Shown: positions 12,822-23,733, counted from the first letter of the stretch. The stretch is DNA of 64,000 bases from Chondrosia reniformis (GCA_947172415.1 OX359197.1:3038001-3102000), one strand, 5' to 3'. Numbers and translations: made by a program. The notes: generated from the sequence alone by a model not told the origin.

Positions 12822-13761
12822 CAGTGGAACCTCTGTTAATGGACCTTCCCAATAGCGAAAACCTCCACTACAATGGCCCGGAAGTAAAGCACCGACTGAA
12901 CTTTGTATTAAAGTTGTATGTAAGAACCCTCCGTAAAGCGGAAACCTCTCAGTTCCAACTTACCTCCTTTGCCAAAGTGTAAATTCTATCTTTATTTAAT
13001 GGAAAAGGGATTTACAATTCGAACGTCATATATTGGGAATTAAAGTGTGTGTCAAAGAATGCAAATTGTGAGTAGTATACACAATCTTTTGACACGTATT
13101 GATTTGACACCTCAGTAACTTCATATACACATCCTGTACACCTAAGCATTCTTTTAACCACAATGTTTACATATACCCGAATTTCGACCTGATTCGAATC
13201 CAGCGATATTGTTAGGTAAGCAGCTGCCATCTACGGACAGGAGGAGCATCTCGAATAAGATAGATATGAACAGAATCGACAGAGAAAGGAAGGCTTCCAT
13301 AAGGACAAACAAGAAACTGTCATTCTTAAATGTCTTTTAAAAAGCTTTGTAAATGAGCACGCACTTATACAGAACTAAAATTTTTTGAAAAGTATTTTCT
13401 CCGAGATGCTCTTCCTCTCCATAGATGGCAGCTGCTTAGCTATCACTGGGTTCGAAAGAATTCCAGCGGGACATCCAATACTTTTTGGAGAGCTATTCCC
13501 ACTTTATTGAAGCAACTACTACCAGCAAACTGATTGATACAGTTGGAATGTTGCATTCAGTTTGTGCCAGACAGACTACTATAGATGATCATAATTAAGG
13601 ACTATACTTACATGCGTGCATGTAAATATATATATATGAAGTCTGAGTAATTATTTCTGTGTAAAAACAAGAAATACGTAAAACCTCCCTTTAAAGAAAA
13701 CCTCCTAAATAAAGGAAAAAGAAATTGTCCCAATGATGTTCCTTATTCAGAGGTTCCACTG
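12822..13761. mobile_element. pogo/Tigger-type MITE with TA target duplication
   Basis: Terminal inverted repeats CAGTGGAACCTCTG at both ends (left continues TTAATGGA, right reads inward AATAAGGA), flanked by TA on both sides (12,820-12,821 and 13,762-13,763). The CAGTGGAACC-type terminus and TA duplication are the signature of pogo/Tigger elements of the Tc1/mariner superfamily. At 940 bp it is too short for a transposase and no transposase motif is visible, so it is non-autonomous. It also holds a nested inverted repeat (separate entry). ORFs at 12,785-12,982 and 13,012-13,230 show no recognisable domain. Confidence 0.85.
13183..13470. repeat. Nested fold-back inside the pogo-type MITE
   Basis: Two arms of about 60-70 bp facing each other. 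The left arm includes AAGCAGCTGCCATCTACGGA and GAGCATCTCG (13,217-13,254). The right arm is the inverse, CGAGATGCTCTTC then CCATAGATGGCAGCTGCTTA (13,401-13,440). About 145 bp lie between them. The arms differ at several positions, so the palindrome is old. Confidence 0.75.
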
Positions 13762-14886
13762 TATGTCCTAGTTGTATGTACTAGTTGTATGTAGTAGTTG
13801 TGTGTACTAGTTGTGTGTACTAGTTGTATGCACTAGTTGTATGTACTCGTTGTATGTACAATATATATGTACTTCTACTAGTTATATTTACTAGTCATAG
13901 ATACTAGTTGTATGGAATAGTTGTGTGTACTAGATGTCTTTCCAAGTTGTATATATTAGTTGTATGTACTAGTTGTATATACTTGTTGTATATACTAGTT
14001 GCATGTACTAGTTGTATGTACTAGTTTAAGTACTGGTTGTATGTTCTACGAATAGTTATATTTACTAGTTGTAGGTACAAACTGTATGTAATAGTTTTAT
14101 TTACTAATACAACTTATATATTGAATGTACTACTTACTAGTTGTATGTACTTATAATTGTTATATTTACTAATTGTAGGAATTAGTTGTATGTACTAGTT
14201 GTAAGTATTAGATATATGTACTAGTTATATTTAGTAGTTGTAGAAACTAGTTGTATTTTCTAGTTGTACTTACTAGTTGTATGTACTTGTTGTATGTACT
14301 AGGTGTATGTACTAGTTGTATGTTCTAGTAGTATGAATCAGTTCGATGTGTATGTACTAGTTATTGTTTGTTTTATATACCGGCTGAGTTCAATGTACCA
14401 GTTTTATGTACAAGTTATATTTACAACGTGTATGTAATAATACTAGTTATATTTACTAGTTGTAGATACTAGATGTATATACTAATTGTATGTACTCGTT
14501 ACTAGTTGTATGTAAAAGTTGTATGTACTAGTTGTATGTATTAGTTGAATGTAGTCATTACTAGTTTTATGTACTGGTTGTATGTTCTAGTTGAGTGTAC
14601 TAGGTGTATGTACTAGTTTTGTGTACTAGTTTTATGTACAAATTGTAAGTACTAGTTGTGTGTGAAAGTTGTATGTACTAGTTGTATGTACTAGTTGTAA
14701 GTACTAGTTGTATGTACTAGTTATATCTACTAGTTATATGTGTATGAAGTAGTTGTGTGTACTAGTTGTATATATGTACTAGCTATGTACTACTTGTATG
14801 TACTAGTTGTATGTACTAGTTTAATGTACTAGTTCTGTATACTAATTCTACCAGTTTCTTGTTGTATGTGCTAGTTGTATGTAGTA
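13762..14886 (+). repeat. 13-bp satellite, block 3 (+ orientation)
   Basis: TAGTTGTATGTAC array between two TA-flanked DNA elements. The variant with TTATATTTACTAGTTGTAG recurs (13,871, 14,045, 14,160, 14,447). No gene seen. Confidence 0.93.
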
Positions 14887-16064
14887 CGCATGTGTAACAT
14901 GTCCACAAATTTCCGATTTTTGTAAATCGTCATATTAGCGCCTTCAGAGGTGTCACATTCCAGGCGGAAGTGTCCTTAGCATGTGACCTGCGCGTGAAGC
15001 GGAGCACCAGCCACTGAAACGCCACGAGTCATCACTAGTCGTTACGATGTTAAATTATCAATTGTGAAAACTTATGAGCAATTTATATAGTATAGTGGAG
15101 GAAGGCCAATAAAGGCTTACATGACCGAAACGTTCTATTTTTCTTTTGATTATACTATGTTAATAATCAAAAAAAAATAGAACGTTTCTGTCACGTAAGC
15201 CTTAATTCCTCAGCTATTATTAACGTATTATAATAGCTGAGGAATTAAGGCTTACGTGACCGAAACGTTCTATTTTCTTTTGATTATACTTCGTTACATT
15301 TTCGCCATTGATAATTACATAGATATTAGTAGACTTGCAATATGCTTACTGTTTCCACTTACCTCTTACAACAACAATAAACTCCGATCAAAGAAACTGT
15401 ATCGCTACCGAGAAGCCTTACTTGACATATCAACTTCGGAAGTCTAATGTTTGTACCAAATAAGACGTCATTGTATGATGGCTCAGCCTAATTTTGGCTG
15501 ACAATCACGTGACAATACCATTATTCGAAGGAGAAATGACAAATGGAAAACGAACCGATTATTAGACAGTGGAGAATTGTATATCTAACTATTTTTTGAC
15601 ATCAATCTATTCAGTAAGTAACAGCCTAAAAGTTGTATGTATACTCCTGGAATATTCCCTTGTTTAACTGAGATATTAAGTACTAGAGGCGCCTGATTAA
15701 GGTTCGAAAATACGTTTTCGATTATAATTTACAAACTAAAGGGAATTTAAAAGGAGTAAACATACCATCGTTAGATGTCATTATCCTTCACAGATTGGTG
15801 TCACCATTTTTTCTATATTTGTATTTTCCACTGTCTAATAAAACATTTTTGGCGATTTGTCACCTATCACTTACGGCCGCTTACGTTCTTCTTTAAGCCT
15901 GCAATCATGATGCTCTTGTAGCCAAAATATTAAGAAAGAATTGCGCTTCAATTCTATATAATTTGTTTAGTGATACGATATTTGTTATAGAATAAATTAA
16001 AAAAGAGTGTTAGTTAGCGACTTTTATCGAAAATTTCCGGAAGTATGGACATGTTCCACTAGCG
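14887..16064. mobile_element. TA-flanked DNA transposon derivative with AACATGTCCA termini
   Basis: Imperfect terminal inverted repeats: the left end reads CGCATGTGTAACATGTCCA, and the inverted right end reads CGCTAGTGGAACATGTCCA. The next ~20 bp also match partly on both sides (AATTTCCG / CTTCCGGAA). TA flanks both ends (14,885-14,886; 16,065-16,066), which suggests a Tc1/mariner-type non-autonomous element of 1,178 bp. No transposase domain is visible; the 63-codon ORF at 15,256-15,447 is not recognisable. A second, younger fold-back sits inside at about 15,106-15,288. Confidence 0.75.
15106..15288. repeat. Long near-perfect palindrome with a third arm copy
   Basis: One ~48-bp module (AAGGCTTAC, then A/G, then TGACCGAAACGTTCTATTTT, then CTTTTGATTATAC) occurs three times: + at about 15,113-15,160, inverted at about 15,163-15,206, + at 15,243-15,288. 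The second and third copies, with the palindrome CCTCAGCTATTATTAACG at their centre (15,208-15,242), form a hairpin of roughly 60 bp per arm with hardly any mismatch. Confidence 0.85.
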
Positions 16065-17009
16065 TAGTTTATGTACTCGTTCGATGTACTAGTTGTATGT
16101 ACTATTTTCTAATTTTGTGTCCTAGTTGTATGTACTAGTCGTGTGTGTCAATTGTATGTACTACTTGTATGTACTAGTTATATGAACTATTTGTATGAAC
16201 TATTTGTATGAACTATTTGTATGAACTAGTTGTTGGTTCTTGTACTAGTTATACTAGGTTCTAGGTAGGTAGTAGTTGTATGTTCAAGATACTAGTTGTA
16301 TTTACTAGTTGTCTGTACTGGTTGTATGTACCAGTTATATGTACAAGTTCTATGTCCTAGCTGTGTGTAAAGTTTGTAGGTACTAGTTGTTTGTACTAGT
16401 TGTATAAACTACTTATATGTGTATATACTGGTTATATGTACAATGTGTTTCTAAAAGTTGTACATTCTAGTTGAATGTACACTAGTTATATTTACTAGTT
16501 GTATGTACTAGTACTATGTTCTAGTCGTATGAACTAGTTATATGTACTAGTTATATGTAGTAGGTGTGTGTACTAGTTGTATGTACTATTTACATGTACT
16601 AGTTGTAGGTTCTTGTACTAGTTATACTAGGTATTAGGTAGGTACTAGTTTTATGTACTAGATACTAGTGTAATGTACTAGTCGCATATACTAGTTTTAT
16701 GAACTAGCCTTATGCACTAGTTGTATGTACTCATATGTAGTAGTTGCATGTACTAGTTGTATGTACTAGTTATATGTACATGTTATATATGCTAGTTATG
16801 TGTAAAAGTTGTATGTATTGTATGTACTAGTTATATGTACTACTTATATGTGTGTGTACCGGTTATATGAACTAGTTGTGTGTAAAAGTTGAAAGTACTA
16901 GTTGAATGTTCACTAGTTGTATTTACTAGATGTATGTACTAGTAGTATGTTCTAGTTGTATGTACTATTTATATGTACTAGTTATATGTTTGTGTACTAG
17001 GTATATAAA
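16065..17009 (+). repeat. 13-bp satellite, block 4 (+ orientation)
   Basis: TAGTTGTATGTAC array. This is the first block with the longer module TAGGTTCTTGTACTAG then TTATACTAGGT and AGGTAGGTA (near 16,236 and 16,608), a module that marks the rest of the window but is absent before 16 kb. Confidence 0.93.
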
Positions 17010-17595
17010 GGAATATGGATTTCTTCTAACTGCGTAGAACTTATCTTTGGAAAGGTTCATCTTTCGACTTTTAGAGCGTCTAGAGACACAGTTTTTTCAA
17101 TTCTTCTGTCTGCCAAACTTATCGACCCTGGGGGTCTTCTTCAGTGACTGGTGGTGGTCTTCAAGGTGTCTTCATTCAACTAATAAATATAACAATGATT
17201 ATAAACCGGCCATCCAATTGAGTGGAGCCAAGCCAGAATGGTGGAGAGGGAAGAGAACTGGTACAGAAGAAGAATTAAGGAAGCCCTGAAGATCCAACAA
17301 TGTCAGGTAAGAATGAACTTAGATCAAGGATTTGTACTAAGAAGTGGTTGGAAACCCTTTTTTATGAATACTCCCCTCACCTCTCCTTCATCAGGAAATG
17401 ACGTAACCGATGACATCACTGATGAGGTAATCGAAAATGGCGGGAAAAGATGCCTATAAATGAAGAAACCTTCAAGACCACCACCAGTCACTGAAGAAGA
17501 CCCCCAGGGTCGAAACGTTTGGCTGACAGAAGAATTGGAAAAAACTGTGTCTCTAGGCGCTCTAAAAGTCGAAAGATGAACCTTTACAAAGATAG
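17010..17595 (+). mobile_element. Penelope-like element fragment B1 with inverted end repeats
   Basis: A short remnant whose two ends (17,040-17,180 and 17,462-17,595) are inverted copies of one sequence: left CTTATCTTTGGAAAGGTTCA, and right the inverse ending TTCATCTTTCG / GAACCTTTACAAAGATAG. Between them lies the C-terminal part of a GIY-YIG endonuclease on +: HPIEWSQARMVEREENWY then KEALKIQQCQVRMNLDQG (17,209-17,340). GIY-YIG domains C-terminal to the RT are the hallmark of Penelope-like retroelements, which are also known to carry terminal repeats in direct or inverted order. RT and most of the EN are absent. Related copies lie at 42.1-43.2 and 55.9-56.9 kb. Confidence 0.82.
17490..17535 (+). 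ncRNA. Hammerhead-like motif in Penelope-like end repeat (candidate)
   Basis: The end repeat contains CACTGAAGAAGACCC, then CCA, then GGGTCGAAACGTTT. CTGAAGA fits the hammerhead core CUGANGA, GACCC/GGGTC gives a 5-bp stem II, and GAAAC is the second core strand. A clean stem III and cleavage triplet are not evident. Penelope-like elements are known to carry such ribozymes in their terminal repeats. Inverted copies are at about 17,125-17,160, 42,215-42,250, 55,935-55,970 and (in +) 43,055-43,090. Confidence 0.4.
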
Positions 17596-20020
17596 GTATA
17601 TGAACTAGTTGCATGTAATAGTTATATGTACTAGTTGTATATACCAACTGTATGTACCAGTTCTTTAAACTATTTATATGTACTAGGTATATGAGTTTGT
17701 ACTAGTTATATTTACTAGTGGTATGTACTAGTTGTTTGTACTCCTTGTATGTACCAAAAGTACGTTCTAGTTGTATGTACTATTTATATGCACTAGTTAT
17801 ATATACTAGTTATATGTACTAGCTTTATCTACTAGTTATATGTACCAGTTATATGTCCTACTTTAATGTACTAGTTATATGTACTAGTTGTATGTACTAG
17901 TTGTATGGAATAGTTATTAGTAGTAGTTATATGTACTAGTTGAATGTACTAGTTGTATATACTAGTTGTAGGTTCTTATACTAGTTAAACTAGGTAGTAG
18001 GTTGGTACTAGTTTTATGTACTAGTTAGTAGATGTATATACTAGTGGCATGTACTAGTTTTATGTACTAGGTATGTGTAAAAGTTGTATGTATTGTATGT
18101 ACTAGTTATATGTAGTAGTTATAAGTGTAAATACTGATTATATGTACTAGTTTTATGCACTAACTGTATATACTAGTTCTTTGATCTATTTATATGTACT
18201 AGGTATATGTGTATGTACTAGGTATATGTACTAGCTGCATGTCCTAGTTTTAGGCTCTAGTACTAGTTATCATAAGTACTAGGTAGGGACTAGTTGTATG
18301 TACAAGTTGTTTGTACTACTTGTATGTACCAGTTGTAGGAACCAGTTGTATGTACTCGAACTAGTTATATTTACTAGGTTTAGGTACTAGTTGTATGTAG
18401 TAGTTGTATGTAGTAGTTGTATATACTAGTTGTATGTACTAGTTTTATGAACTAGATGTATGAACTAGTTGTATGAAGTAATCATTGTTATATTTATTAG
18501 TTGTAGGAACTGGTTATATGTACTGGTTGTAAGTACTAGTTTTATCTTCTAGTAGTATGTACTAGTTATAGGTAGTAGTTGTAGTACCAGTTTAATGTAC
18601 TAGTTGTATGAACTAGTTGTATGAATATACGAGTTTTAAGTAATAGTTCGATGTGTGTGGACTAGTTATATTTACTAATTGTATGTACTGTTTATATTGA
18701 CTAGTTAAATGTATATGTTGTATGTAATACTTGTATGTACTAGTTATAATTACTAGTTGTTTGTAATAGTTGTATGTATCAGTTGTATGTAGTCATTACT
18801 AGTTGTATATAGTGGTTGTGTGTTCTAGTTGTAGGCAGTGGTTATATGTTCTAGTTGTATGTACTGGTTATATTTACTAGTTGTATGTACTAATTGTATG
18901 TACTAGTTGAATGTACTAGTTGTATGTATTAGTTTTATGTACTATTTGTATGTACTACTACTAGTTATATTTACTATTCGTAGGTACTAATTGTATGGAA
19001 TAATTGTGTATTCCAGATTTATGCACTAGTAACTAGTTATATGTACTAGTTGTATTTACTAGTTGTATTTACTAGTTGTATATACTAGTACTAGTAACAA
19101 TTACCTGTTTTAAGTACTTCTTGTATGTACTAGTTTTATGTACTAGTACTAGTTATATTTAGTAGTTGCAGGTATAAGTTGTATGTATTAGTTTGTATAA
19201 CTTAGTTGTATATTCTAGTTGTGCATTTTAATTGTAGGTACTAGTTATATTCACTAGTTGTAGGTACTAGTTGTGTGTACTAATTGTATGTATTAGTATT
19301 ATGTACTAATAATTGTAATATTTACTAGTTGTAGGAACTGGTTCTTCGTTCTAATTATATATACTAGTTGAATGTACAAGGTGATTGTACTAGTTTGATG
19401 TGTATGTACTAGCTATATTTCCTAGTTGTATATACCAGTTAGATGTACTAGTTATATTTAATGTTTCTATGTAATAGTTGTATGTACTAGTTATGTTTAC
19501 CAGTTGTAGATGCCAGTTGTATGTACTAATTTTGTATGCCGTAGCTAGTTGTATGTACAACTTGTGTGTTCTAGTTGTATGTACTAGTTGTATGTAGTAG
19601 TTTTATATACTGATTGTGTTTAATAGTTGTATGTACTGGTTGTATGTACTAGTTATATGTACAATTTGTATGTACTACTACTAGTTTTATTTACTAGTCG
19701 TAGATACTAGTTGTATGGAATAGTTGTGTGTACTAGATGTATGTACTAGTACCTAGTTATATGTAGCATTTGTATGTACAAGTTGTATATACTAGTTGTA
19801 TGTACTTGTTGTATGTACTATTTGTATGTACTAGTTGTATATACTGATTGTATGTACTAGTTGTATGTATTAGTTGCATGCACTCGTTACTAGTTGTATT
19901 ATCTCATTACTAGTTGTATGTACTGGTATGTTCTAGCTAAATACACTAGTTGTGTGTAGAAGATGTATCTACTGGTTGCTAGTTGTATGTACTAGTTGTA
20001 TGTACTAGTTGTATGTTCAA
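17596..20020 (+). repeat. 13-bp satellite, block 5 (+ orientation), up to the orientation switch
   Basis: TAGTTGTATGTAC array; the longer TAGGTTCT...ACTAGG module occurs near 17,968 and 18,252. The array keeps + orientation to about 20,018 (last unit TAGTTGTATGTTCAA) and then turns into its reverse complement with no other sequence in between. Confidence 0.94.
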
Positions 20021-20574
20021 GTAGTACATCCAATTAGTTCATTCAACTAGTATATATAATTAGTACAAAGAACCAGTTCTACAAATAGTGAATATAACAA
20101 TTATTTGTACATACAACTAGTTCATCCAACTAGTTCATAATACTAATACATACAACTTATATATACAACTAGTACCTACAACTAGTTAATATAACAAGTA
20201 CTAGTACATAAAACTAGTACATTCAGCAAGTCTCCAACACAAGTAATTGTAACTAGTACTGGTACAATAAAACTAGTACATACAACTAGACTATACAACT
20301 AGTGACTAGTCCATACACCCACTACATACAACTAGTAAATATTAGTAGTACATACAACTAGTACAAAAGCCTATACATTCAACTAGTACACACCACTAGT
20401 TCATACAATTAGTAAATATTACTAGTACATACAACTAGTACATACAACTAGTACCAACCTAGCACCTAGTATAACTAGTACTAGAACCTACAACTAGTAC
20501 ATAGAGGTAGGACATCCAGCTAGTTCACATAACTAGTACATATACTACTAGTACATATACAGTACCATATACTA
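20021..20574 (-). repeat. 13-bp satellite, block 6 (first inverted block)
   Basis: From GTAGTACATCCAATTAG onward the array reads GTACATACAACTA, the reverse complement of the earlier blocks. Near 20,456-20,497 it contains the inverted form of the longer module (CACCTAGTATAACTAG, then TACTAGAACCTACAAC). Confidence 0.94.
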
Positions 20575-20604
20575 GCTTGTCTAGTCCTTGACCCATTTCC
20601 AATC

Positions 20605-21738
20605 ATGACAAGTACAAAGTATAGAGATAGGATACCGGCTGGGAGGTCTCCCGGGTTAACAAGCTCCCTGTCATTAGGTAAAGGTAGGGTGCCTGGTGAT
20701 GAAAAGTTAGCTAACTCTCCCCCATCTGTAGGTAGAGGGGTGCCTACTGGTGGGCAAGCTAGCCCCTCACTAGTTAAGAAGTGTAGCAATAAGCGGTGTA
20801 AAACATGTCCCTCTTTAGTTACTGGCCCTACTTTTAAGAGTTCAGTTACTGGCAGGACCTATCAAGTCCGTAGCCCTTGTGGTCCCCTAGGATGCCAGAG
20901 TAGGAATGTTGTGTATCTTATTACTTGTAAACAATGTGATGTACAGTATGTAGGAGAAACCTCTCAGATGCTTAGGAGTAGAATGAACAACCATAGGACT
21001 AGTACCAAAGGTTTTAAGCCACTGTATCTTTACAATCACTTTAATTCTGATAACCATAGTTTTGATGATGCCTTGATTATGCCCATAGAACAGATACCTG
21101 AGACACCTAATTCTACTAGCCTCAGACTACTGAGAGAAGCGTTCTGGTACAAGGAACTCTGCTCTATTTACCCATATGGACTTAACGATAACATTAAAGG
21201 CGTTGGCAATATTTCGAAACTTAAAAAAGAAATCATCGTATGGAACCTTTTTAATCGCTTATCTCATAAAAGACGGCATCGGCGCTCCAATCTAAAATCG
21301 ACAGGCAGTAGTAATAACGCTACCTTCGACCCTGAATGGCTCAAAGAACGACTACCACTTTACAAGAACGTGGGCTTTCTAGCCAAACTTAAACGCGATA
21401 CTTTTGCATTACAAGCTCGACACCTTCATCGTTTGTTAAACTCGGTACAATGTCTCATCGATACCCCAGAAACACCTTTTCCACTTAGACTTATGCTAAT
21501 GATTAAAGACGTTATTAAAGCACGCGCTTCAGCCAGCCTTCCCAAACACCCAACGAAAACGACAAGTCCAGAAGGGTTTCTTAAAATCGTGTTTCATAAT
21601 AAAGGTGTAGAAAAAATAGGCCTCTCAGGTATCTTAAACCAAAAGTTAGTGTTAGAAACTGTCCCACCCTTTATACAAAACAAAGAGCCCCCGTGTGTAG
21701 TATATAAGTATACCCAACCAATAGGACCTCAAATCTAA
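20605..21738 (+). CDS. Naiad-type PLE, frame 1: zinc-binding and GIY-YIG endonuclease region
   Basis: 377 codons. Residues 1-57 are Pro/Gly/Ser-rich and probably disordered. A cysteine cluster follows (C60, C65, C68 in KKCSNKRCKTC; C92, C97 in CGPLGC; C108, C111), then the GIY-YIG core: VVYLITCKQC (about 102-111) with QYVGET (114-119), and R124/R126 and H130 matching the conserved Arg/His positions. These endonucleases nick target DNA so that RT can prime from the break. The rest (about 200-377) is basic and rich in Leu/Lys, with RLSHKRRHRRSNLKS and the PLE-like VVYKYTQPIG near the end. The first ATG is used; the true start could lie elsewhere. The following RT frame begins about 60 bp downstream in another frame, so whether the two are one protein or two is not settled by sequence alone. 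Confidence 0.85.
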   Translation: MTSTKYRDRIPAGRSPGLTSSLSLGKGRVPGDEKLANSPPSVGRGVPTGGQASPSLVKKCSNKRCKTCPSLVTGPTFKSSVTGRTYQVRSPCGPLGCQSRNVVYLITCKQCDVQYVGETSQMLRSRMNNHRTSTKGFKPLYLYNHFNSDNHSFDDALIMPIEQIPETPNSTSLRLLREAFWYKELCSIYPYGLNDNIKGVGNISKLKKEIIVWNLFNRLSHKRRHRRSNLKSTGSSNNATFDPEWLKERLPLYKNVGFLAKLKRDTFALQARHLHRLLNSVQCLIDTPETPFPLRLMLMIKDVIKARASASLPKHPTKTTSPEGFLKIVFHNKGVEKIGLSGILNQKLVLETVPPFIQNKEPPCVVYKYTQPIGPQI

Positions 21739-21799
21739 CTTTTCACAAACCTCTAAGTCAGATGTCTTTAGAAAACCAGAACCATGTGAGTGTCACAAG

Positions 21800-23503
21800 T
21801 TGCCCTTCATTTACAAGCTCCTAGGCCATGTTTTAACAGGTGACTTACGTATTGTTAGTAACCCAAAACTTAGAAAACGTCTTAAGAAAGGACCAAAATT
21901 TAGAGAACCTAATAACTTTAATTGGGTAACTGCTTTAAAAATGTGTAAGGAAGGTCTTAGAAAATATAAGATTACCTGGGCCCGTAGAGAAAATGTATCT
22001 ATTTCTGTATTTAGTGAGTGGGAAAATACTGTACTTAAGAAAATTAATGATAGGATCTCTAAGCTGTCTAAATTGTATACCAAATCCTCAGTAGCCAAGA
22101 AGACCCTTACTTGCCCTAAAATTAAGAAATTCTTAGCAGACCTACATGATAAGTATGTTATAGCCCCTGCCGATAAGGCCTCTAATAATATAATATTTAT
22201 ATGTAAGTCCTACTATAGACAAATTATTAATGAAGAACTAGGCAGTACCTCCACTTATGCTAAATGTACCGTAGAACCACAACAGTTAATTAGGAAACAC
22301 ATAGATTTCTTAAAACTAGAGAACTTAGAACCTAAACCAGACTGGTGCAACCTTCCCTCTTTTTACTGGATGCCTAAGCTACATAAGAACCCTTACAACT
22401 ACAGATTCATAGCTGCTTCTCACAAATGTACTACCAAACCCCTTTCTAGATTTCTAAATTCAGCACTCAGACTAATTCTCAAACATTTTAGAGAATACTG
22501 CCTAGGTATATATAGGAATACTGGTGTTAATGCCTTTTGGATAGTAGAAAACTCACTAGAAGTCTTAGATAGTCTTAGGTCTATACCCACTAGAAAAACC
22601 CAGCTAGCTAGTTTTGATTTTTCTACATTATATACAGCGATCCCCCATAACCTACTTAAAGATAAGATTACTAACCTTATTCATAGTGCCTATACCTGTA
22701 GGAAGTCCCAATATATAGAAGTCTGTCAGGATAAAGCCTTTTGGTCTAACAATGACTCCAATAAAGTAGTCACAGCTGTTCATTTAGTAGAGCTCTTTAA
22801 TTACCTTATTGACAACATTTATGTATGTGTAGACGGTTCTGTATTTAAGCAATGTGTAGGTATCCCTATGGGTACTGACTGTGCCCCTGTAGTTGCTAAT
22901 CTTTTTCTGTTTGCCTATGAGTATGAGTTTATGAAAGGACTACTTAAGGATAACATCACCCTAGCTATTAAATTTTCCAATACTTATAGGTATATTGATG
23001 ACCTTTTATGTATTAACAACAAGGATTTTGAACTGTCAATTAGTGATCTTAAAAAGACAAATACCAGCCCTAAAAAATCCCCCTTTTTAGACTTAGATAT
23101 AACCATTACTAACAATCAATTTATCACTAAAGTATATGATAAGCGAGAGGACTTTAACTTTGATATAGTAAATTTCCCCCATTTAGATAGTAATATTCCT
23201 AATACCCCAGCCTATGGTGTCTTTATTTCACAACTAATTAGGTATTCCAGAATATGTAGTGACTTCTCCAGTTTTCAGGCTAAAAGTTTGCAGTTATGCA
23301 ATAGGCTTATTAAGCAGGGTTACAAATACTTTAAGCTAAAATCAACCTTTAAAACCTTCCTATCCCGGCAGCCTCTAGTTAGAATCAAGTATAAGCAAAA
23401 AGTAGCTAGTATGCTTAAGGACTGTCTTGTGTTACCCCATATTGTGTTACCCCACCTCCAAAGAAATGTTACTACTAGAAGACCTAAGGGTAGACTTACG
23501 TAA
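21800..23503 (+). CDS. Naiad-type PLE, frame 2: reverse transcriptase
   Basis: 567 codons. The first in-frame codon used here is TTG, and open frame continues upstream through PCECHK, so the protein start is uncertain. Family landmarks in order: LLGHVLTGDLRIV with KGPKFREP (about 5-40); APADKASNNIIFICK; FYWMPKLHKNPYNYRFIAAS (the LPK-H-K-P region of PLE fingers); motif A ASFDFSTLYTAIP; motif B QCVGIPMGTDCAPVVANLFL; catalytic motif C TYRYIDDLLCI (YIDD near 22,990-23,005); and SPFLDLDITI. Penelope RTs resemble telomerase RTs and polymerise cDNA at a nicked target. The C-terminal ~80 residues are basic (YKYFKLKSTFKTFLSR) and no GIY-YIG follows, in keeping with its placement in frame 1. All catalytic aspartates are present. 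Confidence 0.92.
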   Translation: MPFIYKLLGHVLTGDLRIVSNPKLRKRLKKGPKFREPNNFNWVTALKMCKEGLRKYKITWARRENVSISVFSEWENTVLKKINDRISKLSKLYTKSSVAKKTLTCPKIKKFLADLHDKYVIAPADKASNNIIFICKSYYRQIINEELGSTSTYAKCTVEPQQLIRKHIDFLKLENLEPKPDWCNLPSFYWMPKLHKNPYNYRFIAASHKCTTKPLSRFLNSALRLILKHFREYCLGIYRNTGVNAFWIVENSLEVLDSLRSIPTRKTQLASFDFSTLYTAIPHNLLKDKITNLIHSAYTCRKSQYIEVCQDKAFWSNNDSNKVVTAVHLVELFNYLIDNIYVCVDGSVFKQCVGIPMGTDCAPVVANLFLFAYEYEFMKGLLKDNITLAIKFSNTYRYIDDLLCINNKDFELSISDLKKTNTSPKKSPFLDLDITITNNQFITKVYDKREDFNFDIVNFPHLDSNIPNTPAYGVFISQLIRYSRICSDFSSFQAKSLQLCNRLIKQGYKYFKLKSTFKTFLSRQPLVRIKYKQKVASMLKDCLVLPHIVLPHLQRNVTTRRPKGRLT

Positions 23504-23523
23504 TATGTCCTACTTTTGTCTAT

Positions 23524-23615
23524 AGTTATGCTGAGTCTGTTTTACCTGTACAAGCAAGTTTACTAATAGAGTTATGCTGAGTCTGTTTTACCTGTACAAG
23601 CAAGTTTACTAATAG
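23524..23615 (+). repeat. 46-bp tandem duplication after the PLE stop codon
   Basis: Two identical 46-bp units (23,524-23,569 and 23,570-23,615), each beginning AGTTATGCTGAGTCTG and ending AAGTTTACTAATAG, start 20 bp after the RT stop codon. The identity of the two units suggests a recent duplication. Confidence 0.97.
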
Positions 23616-23725
23616 ATTTATAATTAATTCATAAAAGTTAATTGGACCTACATTCCTTTCATAAAATTAAATTTCATCATGTGTCTTAGTTAACACCTTA
23701 TTTAACTTTTGGCGCCAAATTAGTG

Positions 23726-23733
23726 TATATAAG
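23726..23733 (+). promoter_or_regulatory. TATA-like box in the PLE tail
   Basis: TATATAAG preceded by the GC-rich palindrome GGCGCC (23,711-23,716) in an otherwise AT-rich tail. In Penelope-like elements the terminal repeat carries the promoter, so this could be the start of a promoter used by the next tandem copy. Sequence-only inference. Confidence 0.3.

Noticed and set aside
12785-12982. 65-codon ORF spanning the left MITE boundary
   Set aside because: It crosses from satellite into the MITE terminus and cannot be a real gene.
15096-15288. Hammerhead ribozyme in the 15.1-kb palindrome (CTGAGGA ... GACCGAAACG)
   Set aside because: The two core-like strings exist, but I cannot form a convincing stem II or find a cleavage site; the similarity may be chance.
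1674-20020. CRISPR-like array of short repeats
   Set aside because: Units are 13 bp with no spacers, imperfect, and the context is a eukaryotic transposon nest.
20520-20789. - strand ORF over the start of the Naiad-type element
   Set aside because: Antisense of the endonuclease frame and partly satellite.
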